A DNA stretch of 8,036 bases from contig SFOK01000083.1 of assembly GCA_004552395.1 (NCBI GenBank), forward strand, positions 1 to 8,036. Reading direction: 5' to 3'. Below the pieces are notes generated by a model, which was not told the DNA's origin, searched no databases, and worked only from the letters and a program-made list of their open reading frames with translations. The stretch is from Bacteroidales bacterium. GTDB taxonomy: Bacteria; Bacteroidota; Bacteroidia; Bacteroidales; Muribaculaceae. This document shows, piece after piece, positions 1 through 7,987 of the stretch. The position numbers and the translations under genes were made by a program. Numbering within the stretch: the stretch's first letter is position 1; each line of letters opens with the position of its first letter.

Positions 1-3000
1 ACCGATCCCGATCATGAGGATTTCGCCACAGTGATACAGGATGTGTTCCTGGGCCCGATCCCGTATATGACCGAGCAGGGCACATTCATCATCAACGGTG
101 CCGAGCGAGTAGTAGTGTCGCAGCTTCACCGTTCGCCGGGCGTATTCTTCGGCCAGAGCACCCATGCCAACGGCACAAAGCTTTATTCGGCCCGAATCAT
201 ACCGTTCCGCGGCAGCTGGATCGAGTTTGCCACCGACATCAACAATGTGATGTACGCTTACATCGACCGCAAGAAGAAACTGCCTGTCACCACACTTCTG
301 CGCGCCATCGGCCTTGAGAGCGACAAGGATCTGATTCAGATCTTCGATCTGGCCGAGGAGATCGAAGTGAACGAGACGAATCTCCGCGCAGCCATGGGCC
401 GCAAGCTGGCAGCCCGTGTGCTGAATTCCTGGAGCGAGGATTTCGTGGACGAGGATACCGGCGAGGTTGTGAGCATAGAGCGCAACGATGTGATCGTAGA
501 GCGCGAGACAGAGCTCACCGAAGAGGTTATGGAGCTTATTCTGAACAGCGGTGTGAAGACAATACTCCTGCAGAAGGAGAATGTGAGCGCCGTGGACTAC
601 TCCATCATCTTCAACACCCTGACCAAAGATACCACCAACACCGAGAAGGAGGCTATCCAGTACATCTACAGACAGCTGCGCAACGCCGAGCCGCCAGATG
701 ATGCGTCGGCCCGCGAGGTCATCACGAACCTCTTCTTCTCCGAGAAGCGCTACGATCTCGGCGAGGTAGGCCGTTTCCGTATCAACAAGAAGCTGAATCT
801 TGACACATCGATGGATGTGCGAGTCCTCACCCGCGAGGATATCATCGCCATCATCAAATATCTGATCGAGCTCATCAACGCCAAAGCCGACGTGGATGAT
901 ATCGACCACCTGAGCAACCGCCGCGTCCGTACCGTAGGCGAGCAGCTCTACAACCAGTTCGGTGTGGGTCTGGCCCGTATGAGCCGCACCATCCGCGAGC
1001 GCATGAATGTGCGCGACAACGAGGTGTTCACTCCTATAGACCTGATCAACGCAAAGACTATCTCTTCAGTAATCAATACCTTCTTCGGCACCAACGCGCT
1101 GAGCCAGTTCATGGACCAGACCAATCCTCTGGCCGAGATCACCCACAAGCGCCGTATGTCGGCCCTGGGTCCCGGCGGTCTGTCGCGAGAGCGCGCCGGC
1201 TTCGAGGTCCGAGACGTACACTACACGCATTACGGCCGTCTCTGTCCGATCGAGACCCCTGAGGGTCCCAACATCGGTCTGATCTCCTCGCTCTGCGTCT
1301 ACGCCAAGATCAACAATCTCGGTTTCATCGAGACTCCTTACCGCGAGGTAACCGACGGCAAGGTGAACCTGAACAACAACGAAGTGGTTTACCTCACCGC
1401 CGAGCTCGAAGAGGGCAAGATGATTGCCCAGGGCAACGCGCCTCTGAACGATGACGGCACATTCATCAACAACAAGATCAAGGCCCGTCTCGACGCCGAC
1501 TTCCCGATCGCGCAGCCCGAGCAGGTAGAGCTCATGGATGTGGCGCCTATCCAGATAGCGTCAATAGCCGCGTCTCTGATCCCCTTCCTTGAGCACGACG
1601 ACGCCAACCGCGCGCTGATGGGCTCGAACATGATGCGCCAGGCAGTGCCTCTGCTCCGCAGCGAGGCTCCTATCGTGGGCACCGGCATAGAGGGCCAGCT
1701 CATCAAGGACTCGCGCACACAGATCATGGCCGAGGGAGCAGGTGTGATAGAGTATGTGGACGCCACAGTGATCCGCATACGCTACGACCGCACCGAGGAC
1801 GAAGAATACGTCAGCTTCGAGCCGGCCGTGAAGGATTACCGTCTGCCGAAGTTCCGCCGCACCAACCAGGGCACTACCATAGACCTGCGACCGATCTGCA
1901 ATGTGGGCCAGCGCGTGAAGAAAGGCGACATACTGACCGAGGGTTACTCCACCGAGAACGGCGAGCTCGCACTGGGCCGCAACCTCAAAGTGGCGTTCAT
2001 GCCCTGGAAAGGCTACAACTACGAGGATGCGATCGTGCTCAACGAGCGTATGGTCCGCGAGGATATCCTCACCTCCATCCATGTGGACGAGTACACACTC
2101 GACGTGCGCGAGACCAAGCGCGGCATGGAGGAGCTCACTTCCGACATACCCAACGTGAGCGAGGACGCCACCAAGGACCTCGACGAGCGCGGTATCATAC
2201 GTGTGGGCGCCTATGTGGCTCCCGGCGACATCATGATCGGTAAGATCACCCCGAAGGGCGAGAGCGACCCGACACCCGAGGAGAAGCTTCTGCGCGCCAT
2301 CTTCGGCGACAAGGCCGGCGATGTGAAAGACGCCTCACTGAAGGCCAATCCTTCGCTGAAGGGTGTGGTCATAGGCACCAACCTGTTCCAGAAAGCCACC
2401 AAGAAGAGCAAGACCAAAGCCAACGCGCTGCTTCCCAAGCTCGACGAAGAGTACGAGGAGAAGCAGGACGAGCTGAAGAAGATCTTAGTGGAGAAACTGC
2501 AGACCATCACCAAGGGGAAGACCTCGCTCGGTGTGAAGGACTTCATTGGAGTGGACATAGTGCCCAAGGGCATCAAGTTCGAGGATGTGAACTTCGGCAC
2601 CATCGACTACGAGACCGTGAACCACTCCAAGTGGACCGGTGACACCCGTGTGAACCGCATGGTAAGCCAGGTTATCACCAACTACCTGCGTAAGTCGAAG
2701 GAGATCGACAGCGAGCTACGCCGCAAGAAATTCGATATCTCGATAGGCGACGAGCTCCCCTCAGGCATCATGCAGATGGCCAAGGTCTACATCGCCAAGA
2801 AGCGTAAGATCGGCGTGGGAGACAAGATGGCCGGCCGCCACGGTAACAAAGGTATCGTGAGCCGCGTGGTTCGCCAGGAGGACATGCCGTTCCTGGCCGA
2901 CGGTACACCGGTCGACATCGTGCTTAACCCTCTGGGTGTGCCTTCGCGTATGAACCTGGGACAGATCTTCGAGACCGTGCTCGGCTGGGCCGGCCGCGAG

Positions 3001-3492
3001 CTGGGCGAGAAATTCGCCACCCCGATCTTCGACGGCGCCACCCTCGACGATCTGAACGAATGGACCGACAAGGCCGGTCTGCCCCGCTACGGCAAGACTT
3101 ACCTCTACGACGGCGGCACAGGCGACCGCTTCGACCAGCCCGCCACCGTAGGTGTGATCTACATGCTTAAACTCGGCCACATGGTAGAGGACAAGATGCA
3201 CGCCCGCTCCATAGGCCCGTACTCACTCATTACGCAGCAGCCTCTGGGCGGTAAGGCACAGTTCGGCGGCCAGCGATTCGGTGAGATGGAGGTGTGGGCG
3301 CTCGAGGCGTTCGGCGCGGCGCATATCCTCCAGGAGATTCTGACCATCAAGTCAGACGATGTCACAGGCCGAAGCAAAGCTTACGAAGCCATTGTGAAAG
3401 GTGATCCCATGCCCACGCCCGGCATCCCCGAGTCGCTCAATGTGTTGCTGCACGAGCTCCGCGGTCTGGGACTGAGCATCACACTCGAATAA
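1..3492 (+). CDS. rpoB: DNA-directed RNA polymerase subunit beta (RpoB), 5' end outside the window
   Basis: The beta subunit of core RNA polymerase forms one side of the DNA cleft, the rifampicin pocket and part of the active site. The frame is open from base 1 (TDPDHEDFATVIQDVF) and ends at TAA 3490-3492. The 1163 codons present continue a protein that starts upstream, so the GTG at 31 is internal and not the start. About 105 N-terminal residues are missing, judged from a remembered Bacteroides RpoB of about 1270 residues. Visible in order: the lobe/protrusion region; rifampicin cluster I at codons 361-394 (SQFMDQTNPL, ITHKRRMSALGPGG); the fork region with CPIETPEGPNIGLI; EEKLLRAIFGDKAGDVKD near codon 760; a charged, probably helical insert at codons 789-920; the catalytic-cleft motif GDKMAGRHGNKG with lysines at codons 942 and 950; and the C-terminal clamp segment ending in SLNVLLHELRGLGLSITLE. 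No frameshift or internal stop is seen. It lies 91 bases before rpoC on the same strand and is presumably co-transcribed with it. Confidence 0.98.
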   Translation, partial: TDPDHEDFATVIQDVFLGPIPYMTEQGTFIINGAERVVVSQLHRSPGVFFGQSTHANGTKLYSARIIPFRGSWIEFATDINNVMYAYIDRKKKLPVTTLLRAIGLESDKDLIQIFDLAEEIEVNETNLRAAMGRKLAARVLNSWSEDFVDEDTGEVVSIERNDVIVERETELTEEVMELILNSGVKTILLQKENVSAVDYSIIFNTLTKDTTNTEKEAIQYIYRQLRNAEPPDDASAREVITNLFFSEKRYDLGEVGRFRINKKLNLDTSMDVRVLTREDIIAIIKYLIELINAKADVDDIDHLSNRRVRTVGEQLYNQFGVGLARMSRTIRERMNVRDNEVFTPIDLINAKTISSVINTFFGTNALSQFMDQTNPLAEITHKRRMSALGPGGLSRERAGFEVRDVHYTHYGRLCPIETPEGPNIGLISSLCVYAKINNLGFIETPYREVTDGKVNLNNNEVVYLTAELEEGKMIAQGNAPLNDDGTFINNKIKARLDADFPIAQPEQVELMDVAPIQIASIAASLIPFLEHDDANRALMGSNMMRQAVPLLRSEAPIVGTGIEGQLIKDSRTQIMAEGAGVIEYVDATVIRIRYDRTEDEEYVSFEPAVKDYRLPKFRRTNQGTTIDLRPICNVGQRVKKGDILTEGYSTENGELALGRNLKVAFMPWKGYNYEDAIVLNERMVREDILTSIHVDEYTLDVRETKRGMEELTSDIPNVSEDATKDLDERGIIRVGAYVAPGDIMIGKITPKGESDPTPEEKLLRAIFGDKAGDVKDASLKANPSLKGVVIGTNLFQKATKKSKTKANALLPKLDEEYEEKQDELKKILVEKLQTITKGKTSLGVKDFIGVDIVPKGIKFEDVNFGTIDYETVNHSKWTGDTRVNRMVSQVITNYLRKSKEIDSELRRKKFDISIGDELPSGIMQMAKVYIAKKRKIGVGDKMAGRHGNKGIVSRVVRQEDMPFLADGTPVDIVLNPLGVPSRMNLGQIFETVLGWAGRELGEKFATPIFDGATLDDLNEWTDKAGLPRYGKTYLYDGGTGDRFDQPATVGVIYMLKLGHMVEDKMHARSIGPYSLITQQPLGGKAQFGGQRFGEMEVWALEAFGAAHILQEILTIKSDDVTGRSKAYEAIVKGDPMPTPGIPESLNVLLHELRGLGLSITLE

Positions 3493-3505
3493 GCAAACTC
3501 TCCCC

Positions 3506-3550
3506 CCGGGCCCGGTGCCCGCATCGCGGCAGGCGATGGAAACACCTGCC
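3506..3550 (+). other. Overlapping inverted repeats in the rpoB-rpoC spacer, possible mRNA hairpins
   Basis: Directly visible are a perfect 10-base palindrome (ccgggcccgg, 3506-3515); a 6-base stem, 3522-3527 with 3533-3538, around a 5-base loop; and a second 6-base stem, 3528-3533 with 3545-3550, around an 11-base loop. The last two share base 3533, and the left arm of the second fills the loop of the first, so as ordinary hairpins they exclude each other. No T-run follows, so this is not an intrinsic terminator, and rpoC must be transcribed through it. It could modulate the rpoB/rpoC ratio, act as an mRNA processing site, or simply be chance pairing in GC-rich DNA. The function is unknown. 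Confidence 0.35.
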
Positions 3551-3560
3551 CCTCTAATCT

Positions 3561-3583
3561 CTAACAGAAAGATAAACAAACAA
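3561..3583 (+). promoter_or_regulatory. A-rich translation initiation region of rpoC
   Basis: The bases just before the rpoC ATG (ctaacagaaagataaacaaa and the following caa) are strongly A-rich, contain no GGAGG-like Shine-Dalgarno sequence and contrast with the GC-rich coding DNA on both sides. A-rich, unstructured leaders without Shine-Dalgarno motifs are the usual initiation context in Bacteroidota. The position of this stretch supports ATG 3584 as the start over the upstream in-frame GTG 3515 and ATG 3536. Confidence 0.55.
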
Positions 3584-6500
3584 ATGGCTTTTAGAAGAGA
3601 CAATAAAATAAAGACCAACTTCTCGAAAATCACCATCGGACTCGCATCGCCCGATGAGATCAAGGAAGCGTCGAAAGGCGAAGTCCTCAAGCCCGAGACC
3701 ATCAATTACCGCACGTACAAGCCCGAACGCGACGGTCTGTTCTGCGAGAAGATCTTCGGCCCGGTCAAGGACTACGAATGTCATTGCGGCAAATACAAAC
3801 GCATCCGCTACAAGGGAATCGTCTGCGACCGTTGCGGTGTGGAGGTGACCGAGAAGAAGGTGCGCCGCGAGCGCATGGGCCACATCGAACTCGTGGTGCC
3901 TGTGGCTCACATCTGGTATTTCCGCTCCCTTCCCAACAAGATAGGCTATCTGCTCGGCCTCCCCTCCAAGAAACTCGACTCGGTGATCTACTACGAGAAA
4001 TACGTGGTGATCAACCCCGGTCCCGTAGAGGATGTGGAGCGTCTCGACCTTCTGGGTGAGGATGAGTACCTCAAGATACTCGACGAGCTTCCCGAAGGTA
4101 ACGAGGCCCTTCCCGACGACGATCCGAATAAATTTGTGGCCAAGATGGGAGCCGAGGCTATCTACGACCTTCTCAAGGACATAGATCTGGACCGTCTGGC
4201 CGCCGAGCTTCGCGACCGCGCCAATACCGACGGCTCGCAGCAGCGCAAGACCGAGGCCCTGAAGCGCCTCCAGGTAGTGGAATCGTTCCGCGCGAGCCGC
4301 GGCCGCAACAAGCCCGAGTGGATGATCCTGAAGGCAGTGCCTGTGATTCCGCCCGAGATGCGCCCGCTGGTGCCTCTGGACGGCGGCCGCTTCGCCACAT
4401 CCGACCTCAATGACCTCTACCGCCGTGTGATCATACGCAACAACCGTCTGAAACGACTCATCGAGATCCAGGCTCCCGAGGTGATTCTCCGCAACGAGAA
4501 GCGACTCCTGCAGGAGGCTGTGGACTCGCTGCTCGACAACTCGCGCAAGTCGTCGGCTGTCAAGAGTGATGTGAACCGTCCGCTCAAGTCGCTCTCCGAC
4601 TCACTGAAAGGCAAGCAGGGACGTTTCCGTCAGAACCTGCTCGGTAAGCGTGTGGACTATTCGGCCCGTTCCGTGATTGTGGTAGGTCCCGAGCTGAAGA
4701 TGCACGAATGCGGTATCCCCAAGCTGATGGCAGCCGAGCTTTACAAGCCGTTCATCATCCGCAAACTCATAGAGCGCGGCATCGTGAAGACCGTGAAGAG
4801 CGCCAAGAAGATCGTGGACCGCAAGGAGCCCGTGGTATGGGATATCCTGGAGTATGTGATGAAGGGTCATCCTGTGCTTCTGAACCGTGCCCCGACGCTT
4901 CACCGACTCGGTATCCAGGCATTCCAGCCCAAGATGATCGAGGGCAAGGCAATCCAGCTGCACCCGCTCGCATGTACGGCCTTCAACGCCGACTTCGACG
5001 GTGACCAGATGGCCGTGCACCTTCCTCTCGGAAACGAGGCGGTGCTTGAGGCACAGATGCTCATGCTCGGCGCCCACAACATCCTGAACCCTGCCAACGG
5101 TGCGCCTATCACCGTGCCTTCGCAGGATATGGTGCTCGGCCTGTATTACATCACTAAGCTCCGCTCCGGCGACAAGGGCGAAGGGTCCGTATTCTACGGA
5201 CCGGAGGAGGCGCAGATCGCTTACAACGAAGGCGCTGTCACACTCCACGCCCCCGTGAAGATCATGGTTGACGACATCGACGAGGATGGCAAGCCCGTGA
5301 AGCGTATATGCGAGAACACATCCGTGGGTCGAATCCTGTTCAATCAGTTCGTGCCCAAGGAGATCGGATATGTCAACGAGATTATCTCCAAGAAGTCGCT
5401 GCGCAACATCATCGGTAAGGTTATCAAGACCTGCGGTGTGACCCGTTCGGCGCAGTTCCTCGACGATATCAAGAACCTCGGTTACCACATGGCGTTCCGC
5501 GGCGGCCTTTCGTTCAACCTCGGCGATGTGATCATCCCGAAGGAGAAAGCCGAATATGTGGCCGAGGGTAACGCCCAGGTTGAGGAAGTGATGAACAACT
5601 ACGCGATGGGTTTCATCACCGCCAACGAGCGTTACAATCAGGTGATCGATATCTGGACACACGTGAACTCGCGCCTTGCCGAGACCCTGATGAAGCAGAT
5701 GAAAGAGGACCAAAAGGGCTTCAACTCCGTATATATGATGCTCGATTCCGGCGCCCGTGGTTCGAAGGACCAGATCCGTCAGCTTTCCGGTATGCGTGGT
5801 CTTATGGCCAAGCCTCAGAAAGCCGGTGCCGAAGGCGGTCAGATCATCGAGAACCCTATCTTGGCCAACTTCAAAGAGGGCCTCTCCGTGCTGGAGTACT
5901 TCATCTCGACCCACGGTGCCCGCAAGGGTCTGGCCGATACCGCGCTTAAGACAGCCGACGCCGGATACCTTACCCGCCGTCTTGTCGATGTGGCGCACGA
6001 TGTGATCATCAACGAGGAGGACTGCGGCACTCTCCGCGGCCTCGTCTGCACGGAAATCAAGAACAACGAGGAGGTTGTGGCCTCGCTATCAGAGCGTATT
6101 CTGGGCCGCGTCTCCGTCCATGATATCGTGGATCCCGACACCGACGAGCTGATTGTGGCAGCCGGCGAGGAGATCAACGAGATAGCCGCCGAGCGCATAG
6201 AGAAATCGGCCATCGAATCGGTGGAGATCCGCTCGGTGCTTACCTGCGAGTCGAAGAAAGGCGTCTGCGCCAAGTGCTACGGACGCAACCTTGCCAATAA
6301 CCGCATGGTCCAGAAAGGCGAGGCTGTGGGTGTGATCGCGGCGCAGTCCATCGGCGAGCCCGGTACACAGTTGACTCTGCGTACATTCCACGTCGGCGGT
6401 GTGGCCAGCAACGTGGCCGCCGTCAAGGATGTGGTGTCACGCCATAACGGTGTGCTTGAGATCGAAGAGCTCCGCACCGTCAAGGACAAGGACGGCGTGG

Positions 6501-7888
6501 ACATCGTAGTTGGCCGTATGGGCGAGCTGCGCATCGTGCAGCCTAAGACCGGCGCCGTGCTCTCCAACGCTAACATACCTTACGGTTCGAAGCTCTACAT
6601 ACAGCCCGGCACCACAGTGAAGCCCGGCGACATGATCGTGGAGTGGGACCCCTTCAACAATGTGATCATAGCAGAGGAAGAGGGTACCGTACGCTTCGAG
6701 AATGTGGTGGAAGGTGTCACCTACCGCGTGGAGACCGACGAGAGTACCAACATGCACGAGAAGATCATGATCGAGTCCAAGGACCGCACCAAGGTGCCGA
6801 CAGCTCAGATCGTGGACAACGACGGCAATGTGGTGCGCAGCTATTCACTCCCTGTGGGCGCTCATCTGCTCATCGACGAGAACGACAAGCTCACCCCGGG
6901 TCAGGTATTCGTCAAGATCCCGCGTGCCAGCGGTAACGCCGGTGATATCACGGGCGGTCTGCCCCGTGTCACCGAGCTCTTCGAGGCCCGTAACCCGTCG
7001 AACCCCGCTATCGTGAGCGAGATCGACGGCGAGGTGACCTTCGGCAAGATCAAACGCGGTAACCGCGAGATCACCGTCACCAGCAAGCTCGGCGAGGAGA
7101 AGAAATATCTGGTGCCTCTCTCGAAGCAGATCCTCGTGCAGGAGAACGACTATGTGCGTGCCGGCACACCGCTTTCCGACGGTGCCGTCACACCCGCCGA
7201 CATCCTCAACATCATGGGCCCCACGGCCGTGCAGGAGTATATCGTCAACGAGGTGCAGGATGTATACCGCATGCAGGGCGTGAAGATCAACGACAAGCAC
7301 TTCGAGGTAATCGTGCGCCAGATGATGCGCAAGGTCAACATTGTGGATCCGGGCGACACTCGCTTCCTCGAGCAGCAGATTGTCGATAAGCTCGACTTCA
7401 TGGAGGAGAACGACCGCATCTGGGGTAAGAAATATATCCTTGATGCCGGCGACAGTCCCAACGTCTACAAAGGCCAGATCATCACCATGCGCAAGCTGCG
7501 CGACGAGAACTCGGCCCTGAAGCGCAAGGACCTGCGCACTATCACCGTGCGCGACGCCATACCCGCTACTTCGGAGCAGATACTTCAAGGTATCACCCGC
7601 GCCGCTCTGCAGACCAAGAGCTTCATCTCGGCCGCTTCTTTCCAGGAGACGACCAAGGTGCTCAACGAAGCAGCCATCAACGGCAAGACCGATACTCTCG
7701 AGGGCATGAAGGAGAACGTGATCTGCGGTCACCTGATCCCTGCCGGTACAGGTCTGCGTGAATACAGCAAGCTCGTGGTGGCCAACAAGGAGGAGCTCAA
7801 AGCTGCCCGGGAGGCTGCCGCAGCCCGCGGCGAGGAGGAGCTTGTGGCTGAACCTCACCTCGAGGGAGACGATAGCGACGTGCTCTGA
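3584..7888 (+). CDS. rpoC: DNA-directed RNA polymerase subunit beta' (RpoC), complete
   Basis: The beta' subunit carries the catalytic magnesium site and the clamp of core RNA polymerase. It has 1434 residues, close to the length I recall for Bacteroides RpoC. The start at ATG 3584 gives MAFRRDNKIK, the conserved family N-terminus, and an A-rich leader precedes it. Visible in order: zinc-binding domain with Cys66, Cys68, Cys81 and Cys84; clamp helices that bind sigma at about 264-319; GKRVDYSARSV at 354-364; the catalytic loop NADFDGDQ with Asp470, Asp472 and Asp474; the second zinc site Cys814, Cys888, Cys895 and Cys898; and a trigger loop PGTQLTLRTFHVGG at 926-939 with Arg933 and His936. 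Between the trigger-loop halves is an insert of about 180 residues, ending before DITGGLPRVTELFEAR at 1121, placed like the E. coli SI3 insert. Residues 1260-1333 are about 40 longer than the E. coli equivalent, which I recall as normal for Bacteroidota. The tail is acidic (EGDDSDVL). Nothing is broken. It follows rpoB and is itself followed by a terminator-like hairpin. Confidence 0.98.
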   Translation: MAFRRDNKIKTNFSKITIGLASPDEIKEASKGEVLKPETINYRTYKPERDGLFCEKIFGPVKDYECHCGKYKRIRYKGIVCDRCGVEVTEKKVRRERMGHIELVVPVAHIWYFRSLPNKIGYLLGLPSKKLDSVIYYEKYVVINPGPVEDVERLDLLGEDEYLKILDELPEGNEALPDDDPNKFVAKMGAEAIYDLLKDIDLDRLAAELRDRANTDGSQQRKTEALKRLQVVESFRASRGRNKPEWMILKAVPVIPPEMRPLVPLDGGRFATSDLNDLYRRVIIRNNRLKRLIEIQAPEVILRNEKRLLQEAVDSLLDNSRKSSAVKSDVNRPLKSLSDSLKGKQGRFRQNLLGKRVDYSARSVIVVGPELKMHECGIPKLMAAELYKPFIIRKLIERGIVKTVKSAKKIVDRKEPVVWDILEYVMKGHPVLLNRAPTLHRLGIQAFQPKMIEGKAIQLHPLACTAFNADFDGDQMAVHLPLGNEAVLEAQMLMLGAHNILNPANGAPITVPSQDMVLGLYYITKLRSGDKGEGSVFYGPEEAQIAYNEGAVTLHAPVKIMVDDIDEDGKPVKRICENTSVGRILFNQFVPKEIGYVNEIISKKSLRNIIGKVIKTCGVTRSAQFLDDIKNLGYHMAFRGGLSFNLGDVIIPKEKAEYVAEGNAQVEEVMNNYAMGFITANERYNQVIDIWTHVNSRLAETLMKQMKEDQKGFNSVYMMLDSGARGSKDQIRQLSGMRGLMAKPQKAGAEGGQIIENPILANFKEGLSVLEYFISTHGARKGLADTALKTADAGYLTRRLVDVAHDVIINEEDCGTLRGLVCTEIKNNEEVVASLSERILGRVSVHDIVDPDTDELIVAAGEEINEIAAERIEKSAIESVEIRSVLTCESKKGVCAKCYGRNLANNRMVQKGEAVGVIAAQSIGEPGTQLTLRTFHVGGVASNVAAVKDVVSRHNGVLEIEELRTVKDKDGVDIVVGRMGELRIVQPKTGAVLSNANIPYGSKLYIQPGTTVKPGDMIVEWDPFNNVIIAEEEGTVRFENVVEGVTYRVETDESTNMHEKIMIESKDRTKVPTAQIVDNDGNVVRSYSLPVGAHLLIDENDKLTPGQVFVKIPRASGNAGDITGGLPRVTELFEARNPSNPAIVSEIDGEVTFGKIKRGNREITVTSKLGEEKKYLVPLSKQILVQENDYVRAGTPLSDGAVTPADILNIMGPTAVQEYIVNEVQDVYRMQGVKINDKHFEVIVRQMMRKVNIVDPGDTRFLEQQIVDKLDFMEENDRIWGKKYILDAGDSPNVYKGQIITMRKLRDENSALKRKDLRTITVRDAIPATSEQILQGITRAALQTKSFISAASFQETTKVLNEAAINGKTDTLEGMKENVICGHLIPAGTGLREYSKLVVANKEELKAAREAAAARGEEELVAEPHLEGDDSDVL

Positions 7889-7941
7889 TAAAAACCGATG
7901 AACGCCGGTCCTTTTGCGGCCGAGTGTGAACCATATATCAA

Positions 7942-7987
7942 AGGGGCTGTGTCGTAATTAAGGTTTACGGCGCAGCCTCTGATTTTT
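7942..7987 (+). terminator. Probable intrinsic terminator of the rpoBC operon
   Basis: The left arm, 7942-7957 (aggggctgtgtcgtaa), pairs with the right arm, 7965-7980 (ttacggcgcagcctct), along all 16 positions. Thirteen pairs are Watson-Crick and three are G-U wobbles; the loop is 7 bases. Two bases later comes a run of five T (7983-7987). It lies 53 bases after the rpoC stop, which suits rho-independent termination of the plus-strand operon. On the minus strand only a short TTT follows the stem, so it would be a weaker terminator in that direction. An alternative reading, the end of an insertion sequence whose terminal repeat lies in the left arm, cannot be excluded from this window. Confidence 0.75.

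Noticed and set aside
31..33. GTG as the rpoB start
   Set aside because: The frame continues upstream to base 1 with conserved RpoB residues (TDPDHEDFAT), so this GTG is an internal valine codon.
1561..2082. A 173-codon minus-strand frame inside rpoB
   Set aside because: It mirrors conserved RpoB sequence and has the His/Val/Ala-rich look of an antisense shadow.
3493..3583. A separate rpoC promoter in the spacer
   Set aside because: I see no Bacteroides-type TAnnTTTG with an upstream TTTG, and no sigma-70-type boxes. Co-transcription with rpoB is the simpler reading.
4601..5998. A 465-codon open frame on the minus strand inside rpoC
   Set aside because: The translation is rich in His, Leu, Val and Asp without any family motif, typical of the antisense of GC-rich, codon-biased genes where TTA, CTA and TCA are rare in the sense strand. 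The sense strand is unmistakably rpoC.
6362..6946. The long insert in the trigger loop as a foreign domain or fusion
   Set aside because: It aligns by eye with the E. coli SI3 region from VPYG/IPYG through DITGGLP, so it is a known family feature.
6845..7858. A 337-codon open frame on the minus strand inside rpoC
   Set aside because: It has the same antisense-shadow composition, lies wholly within conserved rpoC, and shows no plausible initiation region or domain.
7898..7957. 19-codon plus-strand frame MNAGPFAAECEPYIKGAVS after rpoC
   Set aside because: It is too short to support, ends inside the terminator stem, and matches no small protein I know. Its A-rich upstream bases are the only positive sign.
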